This document shows, one piece after another, positions 28,331 through 37,686 of a stretch of DNA of 64,000 nucleotides. The DNA is from Hyphomicrobiales bacterium (lineage in GTDB: Bacteria; Pseudomonadota; Alphaproteobacteria; Rhizobiales; JACESI01). The stretch spans positions 56,242 to 120,241 of the forward strand of contig JBDWKL010000042.1 of assembly GCA_039973685.1 (NCBI GenBank), read 5' to 3'. The position numbers and the translations under genes were made by a program. The first letter of the stretch is position 1. Each line of letters opens with the position of its first letter. The notes beneath the pieces were generated by a model. That model did not search any database. It worked only from the letters and a program-made list of their open reading frames with translations, and had not been told where the DNA came from.

Positions 28331-29295
28331 TAATGTGATGCGTTCTTTTCAGCACGGGCTTTTTGAAGCTTGGCAAAATCTTCGCCAGCATGGTGCGATG
28401 AACGGGTAAGCGGGCTTGATGATACCATCAAGAAGCCTTTGGTATAAGCAACTGTCTCATAGCCTTTGAAAGCTTCTGGTGTCACATATTCCACCAATTC
28501 ATGGTGACGTGGTGTTGGCTGCAAATATTGGCCGATGGTGATGAAATCAACGTCAGCGCTGCGCAGGTCATCCATTACCTGCAAGACTTCATTCCGCGTT
28601 TCACCAAAGCCCACCATGATGCCAGATTTAGTGAAGATGGTTGGGTCAATCTCTTTTATCTGCTGCAACAAACGCAACGAATGGAAATAACGAGCACCCG
28701 GTCTTACAGTGAGATATTTGCCTGGTATCGTTTCAAGGTTGTGATTGAACACATCTGGCTTTGCCGCAACGACAATTTCCAAAGCGCCCTCTTTGCGAAG
28801 AAAATCAGGCGTTAGAATTTCAATTGTCGTATTGGGCGAACGTTCGCGGATTGAGGTGATGACGTTTGCAAAGTGCTGGGCACCGCCATCATCAAGATCA
28901 TCGCGGTCAACGGATGTAATAACCACATGCTCAAGGCCGAGTTTAGCAACGGCATTGGCAACATTGCTTGGTTCATCCAGATCAAGCGGGTGCGGCATGC
29001 CTGTGCGCACATTACAAAAGGCACAAGCGCGGGTGCAGATTTCGCCCATGATCATCATGGTAGCGTGTTTCTTTTCCCAGCACTCACCAATATTCGGGCA
29101 ACCTGCTTCTTGGCAGACGGTGACAAGATTGTTTTCTTTTACGATCTTCTGGGTTTCTAAATAGCCTTTTGACCCCGGAGCGCGCACTCTGATCCACGAC
29201 GGTTTTTCAACGCGTGCATGAACTGGGCGGTTCGCTTTTTCTGGGTGACGAAGCTGTGGCTTTGTCTGTTTTGCCGTATCAAGAACAGTGACCAT
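28330..29295 (-). CDS. lipA: Lipoyl synthase
   Basis: Radical-SAM enzyme, 321 aa, that inserts two sulfurs into protein-bound octanoyl groups to make lipoate, the cofactor of the pyruvate dehydrogenase encoded nearby. Both iron-sulfur sites are visible: auxiliary cluster [12 protein letters not shown] (CX4CX5C) and radical-SAM cluster CTRACAFC (CX3CX2C). The final motif [14 protein letters not shown] appears as [18 protein letters not shown] 29295 is chosen because a clear AGGAG lies 12 bases upstream; the open frame extends 26 codons further without support. Confidence 0.97.
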   Translation of the reverse strand: MVTVLDTAKQTKPQLRHPEKANRPVHARVEKPSWIRVRAPGSKGYLETQKIVKENNLVTVCQEAGCPNIGECWEKKHATMMIMGEICTRACAFCNVRTGMPHPLDLDEPSNVANAVAKLGLEHVVITSVDRDDLDDGGAQHFANVITSIRERSPNTTIEILTPDFLRKEGALEIVVAAKPDVFNHNLETIPGKYLTVRPGARYFHSLRLLQQIKEIDPTIFTKSGIMVGFGETRNEVLQVMDDLRSADVDFITIGQYLQPTPRHHELVEYVTPEAFKGYETVAYTKGFLMVSSSPLTRSSHHAGEDFAKLQKARAEKNASH

Positions 29296-29506
29296 ATTAG
29301 TATCTTTCTCCTGCCCCCCTATATGGATTTTGTTGGGCAAAAAGTCGAGCGTAAACTGGAGCAAATCCTTCACATTAATGGTTAATTCAGCATTAAGTTG
29401 CAGGTTATAAGGCGATGTAATATTTTAATAGCTGGGACAGTACTGGAAAATTTAAATTTGCGATCAGGGGTGAACCGCAAATTTATCAGCCGGAGCTTGG
29501 CAGAAC

Positions 29507-30634
29507 ATGCGAAGAAATACTCGTACTATCTCAGAAATTTCCCCTACTGGATCTAATAGTTTTGGCGTGGTTCGATTATTGGCCGCGAGCTTGGTCGTGT
29601 TTTCTCATGCAACAGCGATTGTACATGGCGATGCGGTGAAAGAACCCTTGGCTGAATTGACTGGTCACACCTTAGGTTGGCATTCAGTGAATATGTTCTT
29701 TTGTTTGTCTGGCTTGTTGATCATGGCATCAATGGAACGCACATCATCGACGCTTCAATTTTTGTGGGCTCGGTTTTTGCGCCTATATCCAGCGATCCTT
29801 GCGCTTGTCTTCTTTATGTTTGGCATTGGCGCGGTGATGTCGTCTGAACCGTTTTCGTTATTCACCTTTGTTGACCTTTCAGCACGCACCCTATTGTTGT
29901 TTGGTGATAGTGCCACCCTACCCGGTGTTTTTGCGAACAATCCGCTTTCCGATACAATTAACTCACCTTTGTGGACACTGCGGTTTGAGGTGTTTTGTTA
30001 TTTGTTTTTGGCTCTCAGCTTTACCGTTGTTGCAGCGATCAAAAACCGTTTTCCTGCATTCGTAACTTTCAAGACCTTCAGTTTAACCGTCATGGTTATT
30101 TGCGTTGTGCATATGAATTTCTTCTATGATGAGAAAACCGCAACGATCGATTCACACCTTGCACGTTTTGTTTTTGCGTTCTTTATCGGTGCTTGGGTAT
30201 GGCAGTGGCGTGACGCGCTTCGCCCTAATCTCAAAGGGTTGGTGATCTTCGGTGCTTTGAACCTAGTTTTGCTTCTCGTTGGCATTCATTACGCACCAAT
30301 CCAGATTATCATGGGTAGCTACCTTGCGCTTTATATCGGTAGTTTGAACTTTGGTGCTTTGGCGCGTTTTACGGATCGCCAAGATTATTCATACGGCGTG
30401 TATATTACAGGTTTCCCACTCCAGCAGATCATCTACACTCTGCTGCCAGAAGCCTCGCCTGTTATAAATTTTGCAAGTGCTATGCTCATCGCATTGCCTG
30501 TCTCAGCCCTGTTTTGGAACTTCATTGAAAAGCCAGCGCTGAAATTAAAAGCTATTCGGATTGATCGTGTTATCGACCTTTTACTTTCTGGTAGACAAAA
30601 ATCACCAACATCGCGCCTAAAGACGCTACGATAA
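29507..30634 (+). CDS. Acyltransferase 3 family membrane protein (OafA-like)
   Basis: Polytopic inner-membrane O-acyltransferase of 375 aa with about ten helices. Family features: catalytic histidine in LVVFSHATAIVHG, and FLWARFLRLYPAI, where the arginine pair follows the usual RxxR pattern. Such proteins acetylate or acylate surface polysaccharides, O-antigen, peptidoglycan or other glycans. Neighbours (lipA, a stress protein) do not reveal the substrate. The 3' end overlaps the convergent GlsB-type gene by 65 bp. It may be a strain-variable surface-modification gene. Confidence 0.85.
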   Translation: MRRNTRTISEISPTGSNSFGVVRLLAASLVVFSHATAIVHGDAVKEPLAELTGHTLGWHSVNMFFCLSGLLIMASMERTSSTLQFLWARFLRLYPAILALVFFMFGIGAVMSSEPFSLFTFVDLSARTLLLFGDSATLPGVFANNPLSDTINSPLWTLRFEVFCYLFLALSFTVVAAIKNRFPAFVTFKTFSLTVMVICVVHMNFFYDEKTATIDSHLARFVFAFFIGAWVWQWRDALRPNLKGLVIFGALNLVLLLVGIHYAPIQIIMGSYLALYIGSLNFGALARFTDRQDYSYGVYITGFPLQQIIYTLLPEASPVINFASAMLIALPVSALFWNFIEKPALKLKAIRIDRVIDLLLSGRQKSPTSRLKTLR

Positions 30635-30812
30635 TATTGCTAATAAAGCCGGGTAGAATGGTGATGCCTATTAGGCCAACGATCCACCAACCAATGAATG
30701 AGCCGACGACACCGCAAATTATGTTGGTCAAAAGGCCATGATTGGTTTTCATCACTTGTTCGGCGATCCAGCCTGCGATGCCGCCGATGATGATTGACCA
30801 AAAAATTCCCAT
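30570..30812 (-). CDS. GlsB/YeaQ/YmgE-family membrane stress protein
   Basis: Small hydrophobic protein, 80 aa, of the transglycosylase-associated (GlsB/YeaQ/YmgE) family. Three membrane segments with glycine patterns: IIIGGIAGWIAEQVM, IICGVVGSFIGWWIVGLIG and SNIIVASLGAMLVIFVYQKV. Family genes are often induced by general stress, but the molecular role is not known. A strong ribosome-binding site GAGGGTG precedes the ATG. The last 65 bp are antisense to the end of the acyltransferase gene. Confidence 0.9.
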   Translation of the reverse strand: MGIFWSIIIGGIAGWIAEQVMKTNHGLLTNIICGVVGSFIGWWIVGLIGITILPGFISNIIVASLGAMLVIFVYQKVKGR

Positions 30813-30899
30813 AACACCCTCACATGATAATGGTGAGCGACGGTTAATCGCTCACCCAGTTAAATTATCTCATGGTGAAACCCATGAATTTGTACAAAC

Positions 30900-31325
30900 C
30901 TAGCACTGATATTGAAAGGTGAAAACCAGTGTGTCTGTTTTCTGGCGGCCAGTTGGTTGTCCTCTGCGCCAGACCTCACGAGTGCCACGCATGGTGATAC
31001 GCGTTTGGTTTTTACTTACAGGGCCTTCAACATGATACTGCAAGGGGTTGTCAGGATTAAAGCGCGAAAAAACCCGCGCATTTCCGGAATAATAGCCACC
31101 ATTATTACGGCCATTGAAAAGCAGTGTGCCAGGGCTAACTGAAAGGCCTGAGCGTGGGTGTTCGTAATAAAACCAGCGTTTTTTTCCGCTGGCTTTAAGG
31201 CGCATGATGGAGCCGTTATGGTTCCAGCAGCTATCTGCGTTTGCGGCTGTTGCTGTGAACAGCGACATTGATGTTGTGGAGGCGGTGGTGGCGAGCAATA
31301 GTGCGCCGATTGTCATAATTTTCAT
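30900..31325 (-). CDS. Hypothetical secreted protein with two cysteines
   Basis: Not recognised as a named family. A 141-aa protein with a signal peptide ending near ANA-DSC (about residues 1-30). The mature part has one cysteine at each end (DSCWNHNGS and final QYQC), which could form a disulfide in the periplasm, and beta-strand-like patterns such as KRWFYYEHPRSGL and RITMRGTREVW. It resembles small secreted alphaproteobacterial proteins that begin SCWxHNGSxM, whose role is unknown. Its ribosome-binding site lies inside a perfect 10-bp stem (see next entry), so translation may be controlled. Confidence 0.7.
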   Translation of the reverse strand: MKIMTIGALLLATTASTTSMSLFTATAANADSCWNHNGSIMRLKASGKKRWFYYEHPRSGLSVSPGTLLFNGRNNGGYYSGNARVFSRFNPDNPLQYHVEGPVSKNQTRITMRGTREVWRRGQPTGRQKTDTLVFTFQYQC

Positions 31326-31367
31326 AAAAATATACCCTGTTAAATCAAATAATGATTACAGGGTATA
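31326..31367 (-). promoter_or_regulatory. Hairpin hiding the ribosome-binding site of the 141-aa gene
   Basis: TATACCCTGT at 31331-31340 and ACAGGGTATA at 31358-31367 form a perfect 10-bp inverted repeat with a 17-base spacer. On the minus strand the 3' arm contains AGGG, the likely Shine-Dalgarno, 9 bases before the ATG, and only five T residues separate stem and start codon. Such a fold would block translation until melted or bound. It could instead be a DNA operator. Pairing is seen; control is inferred. Confidence 0.4.
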
Positions 31368-31429
31368 TCAAATCGTTTGTGAACAGATGTCAAATAACCT
31401 ATTCAGAAATGGTTCAGTAATTTTAGCCC

Positions 31430-32866
31430 TTAGGCGTGAATAACTTTGCCATAAGCATCGAGCACGCTTTCATGCATCATCTCTGACAGAGTTGGGTGCG
31501 GGAAGACTGTATGCATTAGGTCTTCTTCTGTGGTCTCAAGGTTCATGGCAACCACATAGCCTTGAATAAGCTCTGTTACTTCAGCACCAACCATATGCGC
31601 GCCAAGCAATTGGCCCGTTTTCTCGTCAAAGATTGTTTTGACCAAACCATTCGGTTCACCAAGCGCTATTGCTTTGCCGTTACCAGCAAATGGGAAGCGA
31701 CCAACTTTCACTTTGTGGCCTGCTTCTTTGGCTTTTTCTTCCGTCATGCCAACGCTTGCAACTTGTGGGTTACAGTAAGTACAGCCAGGTATTTTTGCTT
31801 TGTCCATTGGGTGTGCATCAAGGCCTGCGATTTTCTCGACGCAGATAACGCCTTCATGCTCAGCTTTGTGTGCAAGCATTGGTGGGCCAGCCACGTCGCC
31901 GATTGCGTAGATGCCAGCAACATTGGTGTTGCCATAGCCGTCAATCACAACACAGCCGCGATCAGTTTTAATGCCGAGCTTTTCAAGGCCGAGACCTTCG
32001 ATGTTACCAACAACGCCAACCGCAGAAATGAGTTTGTCAGCGCTGATCGGTGTTACTTTTCCGTCTTTGCCTTCAACATGAGCCGTAATGCCATCTTTGG
32101 TCTTTTCAACCTTGGTCACCTTCGCCTCAGTAATGATCTTCATGCCCTGCTTCTCAAGCTGCTTGCGGGCAATGGTTGAGATTTCTTTGTCTTCTACCGG
32201 CATGATTTGAGGCATCAATTCCACAACAGTCACATCAGCGCCCATTGTTTTATAAAAGCTTGCAAACTCGATACCGATGGCGCCAGAACCCATAACCACC
32301 AGAGATTTTGGCATCTCTTTCGGGTTCATTGCTTCAAAGTATGTCCAAATCTTATCGCCATCAGGCTCAATACCTGGGATAGCGCGTGGACGTGCGCCAG
32401 TGGATAAGATGATGTGCTTGGTTTTGTAAGTGCCCTCACCCTTTGTGCCTTTTGGCGCTGGGTGTTGAGGCTCTACAGCCTTTTTCTTCGGTGCAGAAAC
32501 TTTGACTTCGCCTGCTTTGACGATTTCAGCTTCACCCCAAATAACATCGACCTTGTTTTTCTTAAGCAAGAAGCCAACGCCACCGTTCAATTGAGCAGAG
32601 ACGCCGCGAGAACGGGCGATGACTTTTGAAATATCAAAGCCAAACTTGTCAGCGCTTAGGCCGTAATCATTGGCATTTTCCATATAGTGGAAAATCTCAG
32701 CAGAACGCAGCAGTGCTTTTGTTGGGATACAGCCCCAGTTCAAGCAGATACCGCCGAGATGCTCGCGCTCAACTACGGCTGTCTTCATGCCAAGTTGCGC
32801 GGCACGGATTGCGGCCACATAGCCGCCGGGGCCGCCGCCGATAACAATGATATCGTAATTAGACAT
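31430..32866 (-). CDS. lpdA: Dihydrolipoyl dehydrogenase (PDH E3)
   Basis: FAD-dependent E3 component, 478 aa, that reoxidises dihydrolipoyl groups with NAD+. Visible: FAD motif GGGPGGYVAAIRAAQLG, the redox disulfide GGICLNWGCIPTK, NAD motif GSGAIGIEFAS and the C-terminal catalytic pair in HPHPTLSEMMHES. A Pro/Lys-rich insertion around residues 127-150 (KKKAVEPQHPAPKGTKGEG) is typical of the rhizobial PDH-type enzyme. There is no N-terminal lipoyl domain. Last gene of the pdh operon, with AGGAG before the ATG and 11 bp after the SGNH gene. Confidence 0.96.
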   Translation of the reverse strand: MSNYDIIVIGGGPGGYVAAIRAAQLGMKTAVVEREHLGGICLNWGCIPTKALLRSAEIFHYMENANDYGLSADKFGFDISKVIARSRGVSAQLNGGVGFLLKKNKVDVIWGEAEIVKAGEVKVSAPKKKAVEPQHPAPKGTKGEGTYKTKHIILSTGARPRAIPGIEPDGDKIWTYFEAMNPKEMPKSLVVMGSGAIGIEFASFYKTMGADVTVVELMPQIMPVEDKEISTIARKQLEKQGMKIITEAKVTKVEKTKDGITAHVEGKDGKVTPISADKLISAVGVVGNIEGLGLEKLGIKTDRGCVVIDGYGNTNVAGIYAIGDVAGPPMLAHKAEHEGVICVEKIAGLDAHPMDKAKIPGCTYCNPQVASVGMTEEKAKEAGHKVKVGRFPFAGNGKAIALGEPNGLVKTIFDEKTGQLLGAHMVGAEVTELIQGYVVAMNLETTEEDLMHTVFPHPTLSEMMHESVLDAYGKVIHA

Positions 32867-32877
32867 GAGCTTAGCTC

Positions 32878-33513
32878 CTAAACTGAGAGAATTGTTTTGA
32901 CTGGTGCGACAAGTGCCTCACCAAGTTTGATCGTGTCTTCAGCACTCAAATGAATGCCATCTAACGCTGTACCGCTTGCAACGGTTGCAGCATTGAAAAA
33001 GTGTGCGCCTTCGTCGTTTGCCATTTGCTCATAGAGCGGGGCTAATTCATCAAAGCGTTTGTAGGTGTCGCCAAAGATTGGGCCGTAATAAGGATCATCG
33101 GTTTTGATGATCTTCGTTGGTGAGACGACAAGCACCTCAGGAACGGGCATGTCTGGCTCTGTGTGATAGGTTTTGACCGTTTGGACCAATCGACGCATCC
33201 CACGCGCTACATTGAACGGTGTGAGGCTGTAATTGGTATGGAAGTCGTTTGACCCCAATGCCAAAATAACCAAATCAAGCGGTGCGTGGCTTTCAAGCAG
33301 TGACGGCAAGATATCCAAACCACGGCGATGATCGCGAAATTGATTGTCATGAACAGTCGTTCTGGCGTTTAGCGCGTTGTCGAGCACTTCAACGTCATTG
33401 CCTAAGGCTTTTTGTAAAACGCGGGGCCAGCGCACGTCACGCGGATAACGCGCTCTCGTGCCTGGGATAAAGCCCCACATAATACTGTCACCGAAGGCCA
33501 GAACGGTCTTCAT
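32878..33513 (-). CDS. SGNH/GDSL hydrolase inside the pdh operon
   Basis: Predicted serine esterase/lipase of the SGNH superfamily, 211 aa, cytosolic as no signal peptide is visible. Blocks: GDSIMWG (nucleophile Ser10), the glycine/asparagine blocks LDNALNARTT and LALGSNDFH, and the C-terminal DGIHLS with the catalytic Asp-His pair. Similar proteins include aryl-esterases and acetyl-xylan/thioesterase-like enzymes. It sits 4 bp after pdhC and 11 bp before lpdA, so it is co-expressed with pyruvate dehydrogenase; whether it serves the complex is unknown. Confidence 0.85.
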   Translation of the reverse strand: MKTVLAFGDSIMWGFIPGTRARYPRDVRWPRVLQKALGNDVEVLDNALNARTTVHDNQFRDHRRGLDILPSLLESHAPLDLVILALGSNDFHTNYSLTPFNVARGMRRLVQTVKTYHTEPDMPVPEVLVVSPTKIIKTDDPYYGPIFGDTYKRFDELAPLYEQMANDEGAHFFNAATVASGTALDGIHLSAEDTIKLGEALVAPVKTILSV

Positions 33514-33517
33514 AGGT

Positions 33518-34828
33518 TTACACCATCATTGAAAATGGGTTTTCGAGGTAGTGCTTAAAGCTTGATGACAATGTCGCGCCAACAGATCCATCAATCACAC
33601 GGTGATCGAACGCGAAGGTCGCTGTCATCATGGTTGCTGTAGTTAGCTCGCCATCACGAACAACCGGACGCTTTTCGCCCGCACCAATAGATACGATAGA
33701 CGCATGCGGTGGGTTGATGATGGATGTGAAATCACGAACACCAAACATGCCGAGGTTTGAGACTGCTGTTGTGCCACCTTGATATTCAGATGGTTTCAAC
33801 TTGCGATCACGGGCGCGCTTGGCAAGGTCTTTCACGTTGTTTGAAATGACAGACAGCGATTTTTCTTCCGCCGCTTTCACGATAGGCGTAATCAGGCCAC
33901 CTTCAATTGCCACTGCAACGCCGACGTCTGCATGCTTATGCATAACCATGCCGCTCTCAGTCCAAGAAGCGTTGGTTGCTGGGTTGGCTTTAAGGGCTAG
34001 CGCTAATGCTTTGATGATGAAGTCGTTTACAGAGACTTTGTAAGCAGGCTTATCATCCACGACTGGCGCGGCGTCATTGATTTGTTTGCGGGTGGCCAAT
34101 AGCGCGTCCAGCTCACAATCAACTGAAAGATAGAAGCTTGGGATTGTCTGCGTTGATTCTGTCAGGCGGCTTGCGATTGTTTTGCGCATACCATCATGAG
34201 GAACGATCTCGTAAGAGCCTTCTTCAAAGAGTTTAAGCACAGTTTCATCTGACATGCCGGTTGCAAGGGTTTTCTGCGATGCAGGAGCGCTAGCTGCTGC
34301 TTTGGCTTTGCCTGTTCCAGATTTGATTGCTGCTTCAACATCCCGCTTTACAACACGGCCATGTGGGCCTGTGCCACTAACAGCTGCAATGTCGACGCCC
34401 TCTTGTGAGGCGATCCGGCGAGCAAGTGGTGAAGAGAAGATGCGATCACCGGAAGCAGCCTTTGGAGCGGCAGGTGCTGGTGCGACAGCAGCAGGTGCTG
34501 GCGCAGCTTCCGCCTCAGGCGCTTGCGCTGCGGGTGCAGCGGCTGGTGCGGCTGCAGGGGCAGCGCCAATGTCTGAGACGCTTTCGCCCTCTTCTAGGAG
34601 AACCGCGATTATGGCATTTACTTTGACGCCTTCAGCGCCTTCATCGACCATAATTTTGCCAATGGTGCCTTCATCTACAGCTTCCACTTCCATGGTCGCT
34701 TTGTCGGTTTCAATTTCGGCTAACACATCACCAGAAGTGACACTGTCACCTTCTTTTACGACCCATTTGCTCAGTTTGCCTTCTTCCATCGTTGGTGAAA
34801 GAGCTGGCATTAAAATTTCAATCGGCAT
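33518..34828 (-). CDS. pdhC: Pyruvate dehydrogenase E2, dihydrolipoamide acetyltransferase
   Basis: Core of the PDH complex, 436 aa, transferring acetyl groups to CoA. One lipoyl domain (1-80) with the lipoylated lysine in [12 protein letters not shown], an Ala/Pro-rich flexible linker (about 88-125), the peripheral-subunit-binding domain ([31 protein letters not shown]) and the catalytic domain with the HxxxDG motif [11 protein letters not shown]. The lipoyl group depends on LipA encoded about 5 kb away. Only one lipoyl domain is carried here; a second is attached to E1 beta. Confidence 0.97.
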   Translation of the reverse strand: MPIEILMPALSPTMEEGKLSKWVVKEGDSVTSGDVLAEIETDKATMEVEAVDEGTIGKIMVDEGAEGVKVNAIIAVLLEEGESVSDIGAAPAAAPAAAPAAQAPEAEAAPAPAAVAPAPAAPKAASGDRIFSSPLARRIASQEGVDIAAVSGTGPHGRVVKRDVEAAIKSGTGKAKAAASAPASQKTLATGMSDETVLKLFEEGSYEIVPHDGMRKTIASRLTESTQTIPSFYLSVDCELDALLATRKQINDAAPVVDDKPAYKVSVNDFIIKALALALKANPATNASWTESGMVMHKHADVGVAVAIEGGLITPIVKAAEEKSLSVISNNVKDLAKRARDRKLKPSEYQGGTTAVSNLGMFGVRDFTSIINPPHASIVSIGAGEKRPVVRDGELTTATMMTATFAFDHRVIDGSVGATLSSSFKHYLENPFSMMV

Positions 34829-34831
34829 TGT

Positions 34832-35110
34832 TTACTCCCAGTCGCGCCCGTTTAGGGTGGCTTTCGTCAGGCGAATTTTGCCATCATCAGCCGGAATCCG
34901 GTTAGCGGCCTGCTGAATAAAGGTTTGAATTTCAACCGCTTTTAAAACGGCCATTTCTTGGTCAAGGGGGCGATGAAAATGGTCTTCCAACGCATCCTTG
35001 GAAATCTCGATTACCAATCCAGGTCGACGACCGACCCGGCTGGCGGTGTCAAACTGGACGCCATCATTCATCCGGTCATAGCGGACAGATCTGATATCCA
35101 GTTTGATCAT
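34832..35110 (-). CDS. Small conserved protein of the pdh operon (DUF5076-like)
   Basis: A 92-aa soluble protein between pdhB and pdhC, with 4 and 3 bp gaps, so certainly part of the operon. The pattern YDRMNDGVQFDTASR, VIEISKDALEDHFHRPL resembles the short alphaproteobacterial family DUF5076 (a DUF1488-like alternative is possible). No catalytic motif is apparent. Guilt by association suggests a structural or regulatory accessory of pyruvate dehydrogenase, but this is only inference. Confidence 0.7.
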   Translation of the reverse strand: MIKLDIRSVRYDRMNDGVQFDTASRVGRRPGLVIEISKDALEDHFHRPLDQEMAVLKAVEIQTFIQQAANRIPADDGKIRLTKATLNGRDWE

Positions 35111-35114
35111 TGGC

Positions 35115-36497
35115 TTAGCTCATATACGTCACAGCTTTAACGGCTTCGATAACCTCAGCTGTTGTTATAAGAGCTAACTTTTCTAGGTTCGCCGCATATG
35201 GCATTGGAACATCTTTACCCGCCAAAGTAATCACTGGCGCATCAAGATAATCAAATGCTTGCTGCATGATTTGGCTAGAAAGATATGAGCCAACAGATGA
35301 CTGTGGGAAACCTTCTTCAACGGTTACGCATCGACCTGTTTTGCGAACAGAAGCCAAAATAGTGTCCATATCAAGCGGACGAATTGTACGAAGGTCGATG
35401 ACCTCAGCATTTACGCCAATGCTTGCAAGGGTGTCGGCGGCTTCAATGGCGTATTGCATGCCAATGCCGAAAGAAATGATTGTCACGTCATCGCCCGCAC
35501 GTTCAATGCGCGCTTTACCAATTGGCAAGACGAAATCATCAAGCTTTGGCACGTCGAAGGTACGACCGTACATCATTTCGTTTTCTAAGAAGATCACAGG
35601 GTTTGGATCACGAATGGCCGCTTTCAAGAGGCCTTTTGCGTCTGCTGCACCGTAAGGCATAACGACTTTGAGGCCCGGAATTTGGCTGTACCATGCTGCA
35701 TAACACTGGCTGTGCTGAGCCGCCACGCGAGAGGCGGCACCATTTGGACCACGGAACACGATTGGACAACCCATTTGGCCGCCAGACATGTAAAGCGTTT
35801 TAGCCGCAGAATTGACGATGTGGTCAATCGCTTGCATGGCAAAGTTGAATGTCATGAATTCAACAATTGGTTTCAAGCCCGCAAAGGCTGCACCAACACC
35901 GAGACCAGCAAAGCCGTGCTCTGTAATCGGCGTGTCGATGACGCGACGGTCAGAGAACTCAGCAAGCAAACCTTGGGTGATTTTATAAGCACCTTGATAT
36001 TCAGCAACTTCCTCACCCATGACGAATACATCATCATCTGAGCGCATTTCTTCAGCCATTGCATCGCGCAATGCTTCGCGCACTGTTGTTGGCACCATTT
36101 CTGTGCCTGCTGGAATGTCAGGGTCAGATAATGTCTCGGCAGGTGCAATTGGCTGTGCTGGCACACTTGGTGCTGGTTCAGCGCTTGCTTCTGGTGCTGC
36201 GGCAGCTGCTGCTGGCGCTGGGCTTGGTGATGAACCGATCGCGCTTGCGTCTTCGCCCTCTTCCAAGAGAACTGCAATGACAGCGTTTACTTTTACTTCT
36301 TCTGTGCCCTCTTCCACCATGATCTTACCGATCACGCCTTCATCAACGGCTTCAACTTCCATTGTGGCTTTGTCTGTTTCGATTTCAGCAAGCACATCGC
36401 CAGATGACACAGTGTCACCTTCAGCTTTGAGCCATTTTGAAAGTTTGCCCTCTTCCATGGTTGGGGAGAGCGCAGGCATTAAAATATCTATTGGCAT
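35115..36497 (-). CDS. pdhB: Pyruvate dehydrogenase E1 beta with N-terminal lipoyl domain
   Basis: Beta subunit of the TPP-dependent pyruvate decarboxylase, 460 aa. The first 80 residues are an extra lipoyl domain ([12 protein letters not shown]), nearly identical to that of PdhC, joined by an Ala/Pro-rich linker (about 90-125). The E1-beta part follows ([18 protein letters not shown], and [18 protein letters not shown]). The lipoyl-E1 beta fusion is known for rhizobial PDH and is thought to raise lipoyl density. Twelve bp separate it from pdhA. Confidence 0.96.
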   Translation of the reverse strand: MPIDILMPALSPTMEEGKLSKWLKAEGDTVSSGDVLAEIETDKATMEVEAVDEGVIGKIMVEEGTEEVKVNAVIAVLLEEGEDASAIGSSPSPAPAAAAAAPEASAEPAPSVPAQPIAPAETLSDPDIPAGTEMVPTTVREALRDAMAEEMRSDDDVFVMGEEVAEYQGAYKITQGLLAEFSDRRVIDTPITEHGFAGLGVGAAFAGLKPIVEFMTFNFAMQAIDHIVNSAAKTLYMSGGQMGCPIVFRGPNGAASRVAAQHSQCYAAWYSQIPGLKVVMPYGAADAKGLLKAAIRDPNPVIFLENEMMYGRTFDVPKLDDFVLPIGKARIERAGDDVTIISFGIGMQYAIEAADTLASIGVNAEVIDLRTIRPLDMDTILASVRKTGRCVTVEEGFPQSSVGSYLSSQIMQQAFDYLDAPVITLAGKDVPMPYAANLEKLALITTAEVIEAVKAVTYMS

Positions 36498-36509
36498 GGT
36501 ATCGTCCCC

Positions 36510-37526
36510 TTAAACCAGAATGTCCGTGTAAAGCTCGGAAATCGGCGGTTCCGGATCGTTTGTTGCAAAATCAGCGGACGCATTTACGACACCACGAATT
36601 TTCTTATCAATGTCTTTGAGTGACGCTTCGTCCGCATGGCCACGCTCAATAATACGCTGCTTAACCTGCTCGATCGGGTCGTGCTCAGCGCGCATTTTTT
36701 GCACTTCGTCTTTACTGCGATATTTCGCCGGATCAGACATTGAGTGGCCGCGATAGCGGTATGTGCTCATTTCAAGAATGTATGGGCCTTTGCCAGCACG
36801 ACAATGCTCTACAGCTTTCATGCCTTCATGGTAGACTTCGCGAACATCCATTCCGTCAACTTTAACGCCTGGAATATCAAACGCTTCGCCACGTTGAGCA
36901 AATTCTGATTGTGCCGATGAACGGCTAACAGATGTACCCATTGCATAATGGTTGTTTTCGATAATGAAGATCACTGGCAGCTTCCATAGCGACGCCATGT
37001 TGAAGCTTTCGTAGACTTGGCCTTGGTTAGAGGCGCCGTCACCGAAATAGGTGAGCGAAACTTTGTCATTGCCGCGATATTTATTGGCGAATGCGAGGCC
37101 GGCACCGATTGGCACCTGTGCTCCAACAATGCCGTGACCGCCAAAGAATTGTTTCTCTTTGGAGAACATGTGCATTGAGCCACCCTTACCTTTCGATAAG
37201 CCGCCCATGCGTCCGGTCAATTCAGCCATAACGCCATTTGGGTCCATGCCGCAGGCAATCATGTGACCGTGGTCGCGGTAACTGGTGAGAAGCTGGTCTT
37301 CACCTTCGCGAATACACATTTGCATGCCTGTAACAACAGCTTCTTGGCCGATGTAAAGGTGACAGAAACCACCGATAAGGCCCATGCCATATAGTTGACC
37401 GGCTTTTTCTTCAAACCGTCGGATCAACAACATGTCTTTGTAAGCTTGGAGGTCTTGTTCTTTTGAGAAATCATTTGGCTTGTTAGAGCCTGTCGACGGT
37501 TTCCCGCCTTTTGTTTTTGCTGCCAT
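36510..37526 (-). CDS. pdhA: Pyruvate dehydrogenase E1 alpha
   Basis: Alpha subunit of E1, 338 aa. The thiamine-diphosphate motif runs from GDGASNQGQVYESFNMA to IIENNHYAMG. The phosphorylation-loop-like region TYRYRGHSMSDPAKYRS is conserved with mitochondrial E1 alpha, although bacterial enzymes are not generally regulated by that kinase. A short Lys/Ser-rich N-terminal extension precedes the domain. First gene of pdhA-pdhB-(92 aa)-pdhC-SGNH-lpdA; the promoter should lie in the 160-bp gap before ftsB. Confidence 0.97.
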   Translation of the reverse strand: MAAKTKGGKPSTGSNKPNDFSKEQDLQAYKDMLLIRRFEEKAGQLYGMGLIGGFCHLYIGQEAVVTGMQMCIREGEDQLLTSYRDHGHMIACGMDPNGVMAELTGRMGGLSKGKGGSMHMFSKEKQFFGGHGIVGAQVPIGAGLAFANKYRGNDKVSLTYFGDGASNQGQVYESFNMASLWKLPVIFIIENNHYAMGTSVSRSSAQSEFAQRGEAFDIPGVKVDGMDVREVYHEGMKAVEHCRAGKGPYILEMSTYRYRGHSMSDPAKYRSKDEVQKMRAEHDPIEQVKQRIIERGHADEASLKDIDKKIRGVVNASADFATNDPEPPISELYTDILV

Positions 37527-37655
37527 GCCGCCCTCATGAGATTGGATTAGTGAAACGTATCATTATCTATAGCAAAATAGAAGACAGGGATTGGGATATA
37601 TCACTCCCGTCCAACTACCTGATTATAATGAGTTTTTATATTAATAACTTGATTT

Positions 37656-37678
37656 CAGTTAATTAAGCAAATTAACTG
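37656..37678. promoter_or_regulatory. 9-bp inverted repeat upstream of pdhA
   Basis: CAGTTAATT and AATTAACTG (37656-37664 and 37670-37678) form a perfect dyad with a 5-base centre, 130 bp upstream of the pdhA start and 8 bp downstream of the ftsB stop. No T-run follows on the minus strand, so it is not a standard terminator. It may be an operator for the pdh promoter or a weak 3' hairpin of ftsB mRNA. Confidence 0.3.
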
Positions 37679-37686
37679 CTTATGAA

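Noticed and set aside
36181..36497. Gene duplication artefact from near-identical lipoyl domains of pdhB and pdhC
   Set aside because: E1 beta with an N-terminal lipoyl domain is a known rhizobial feature; both copies are intact.
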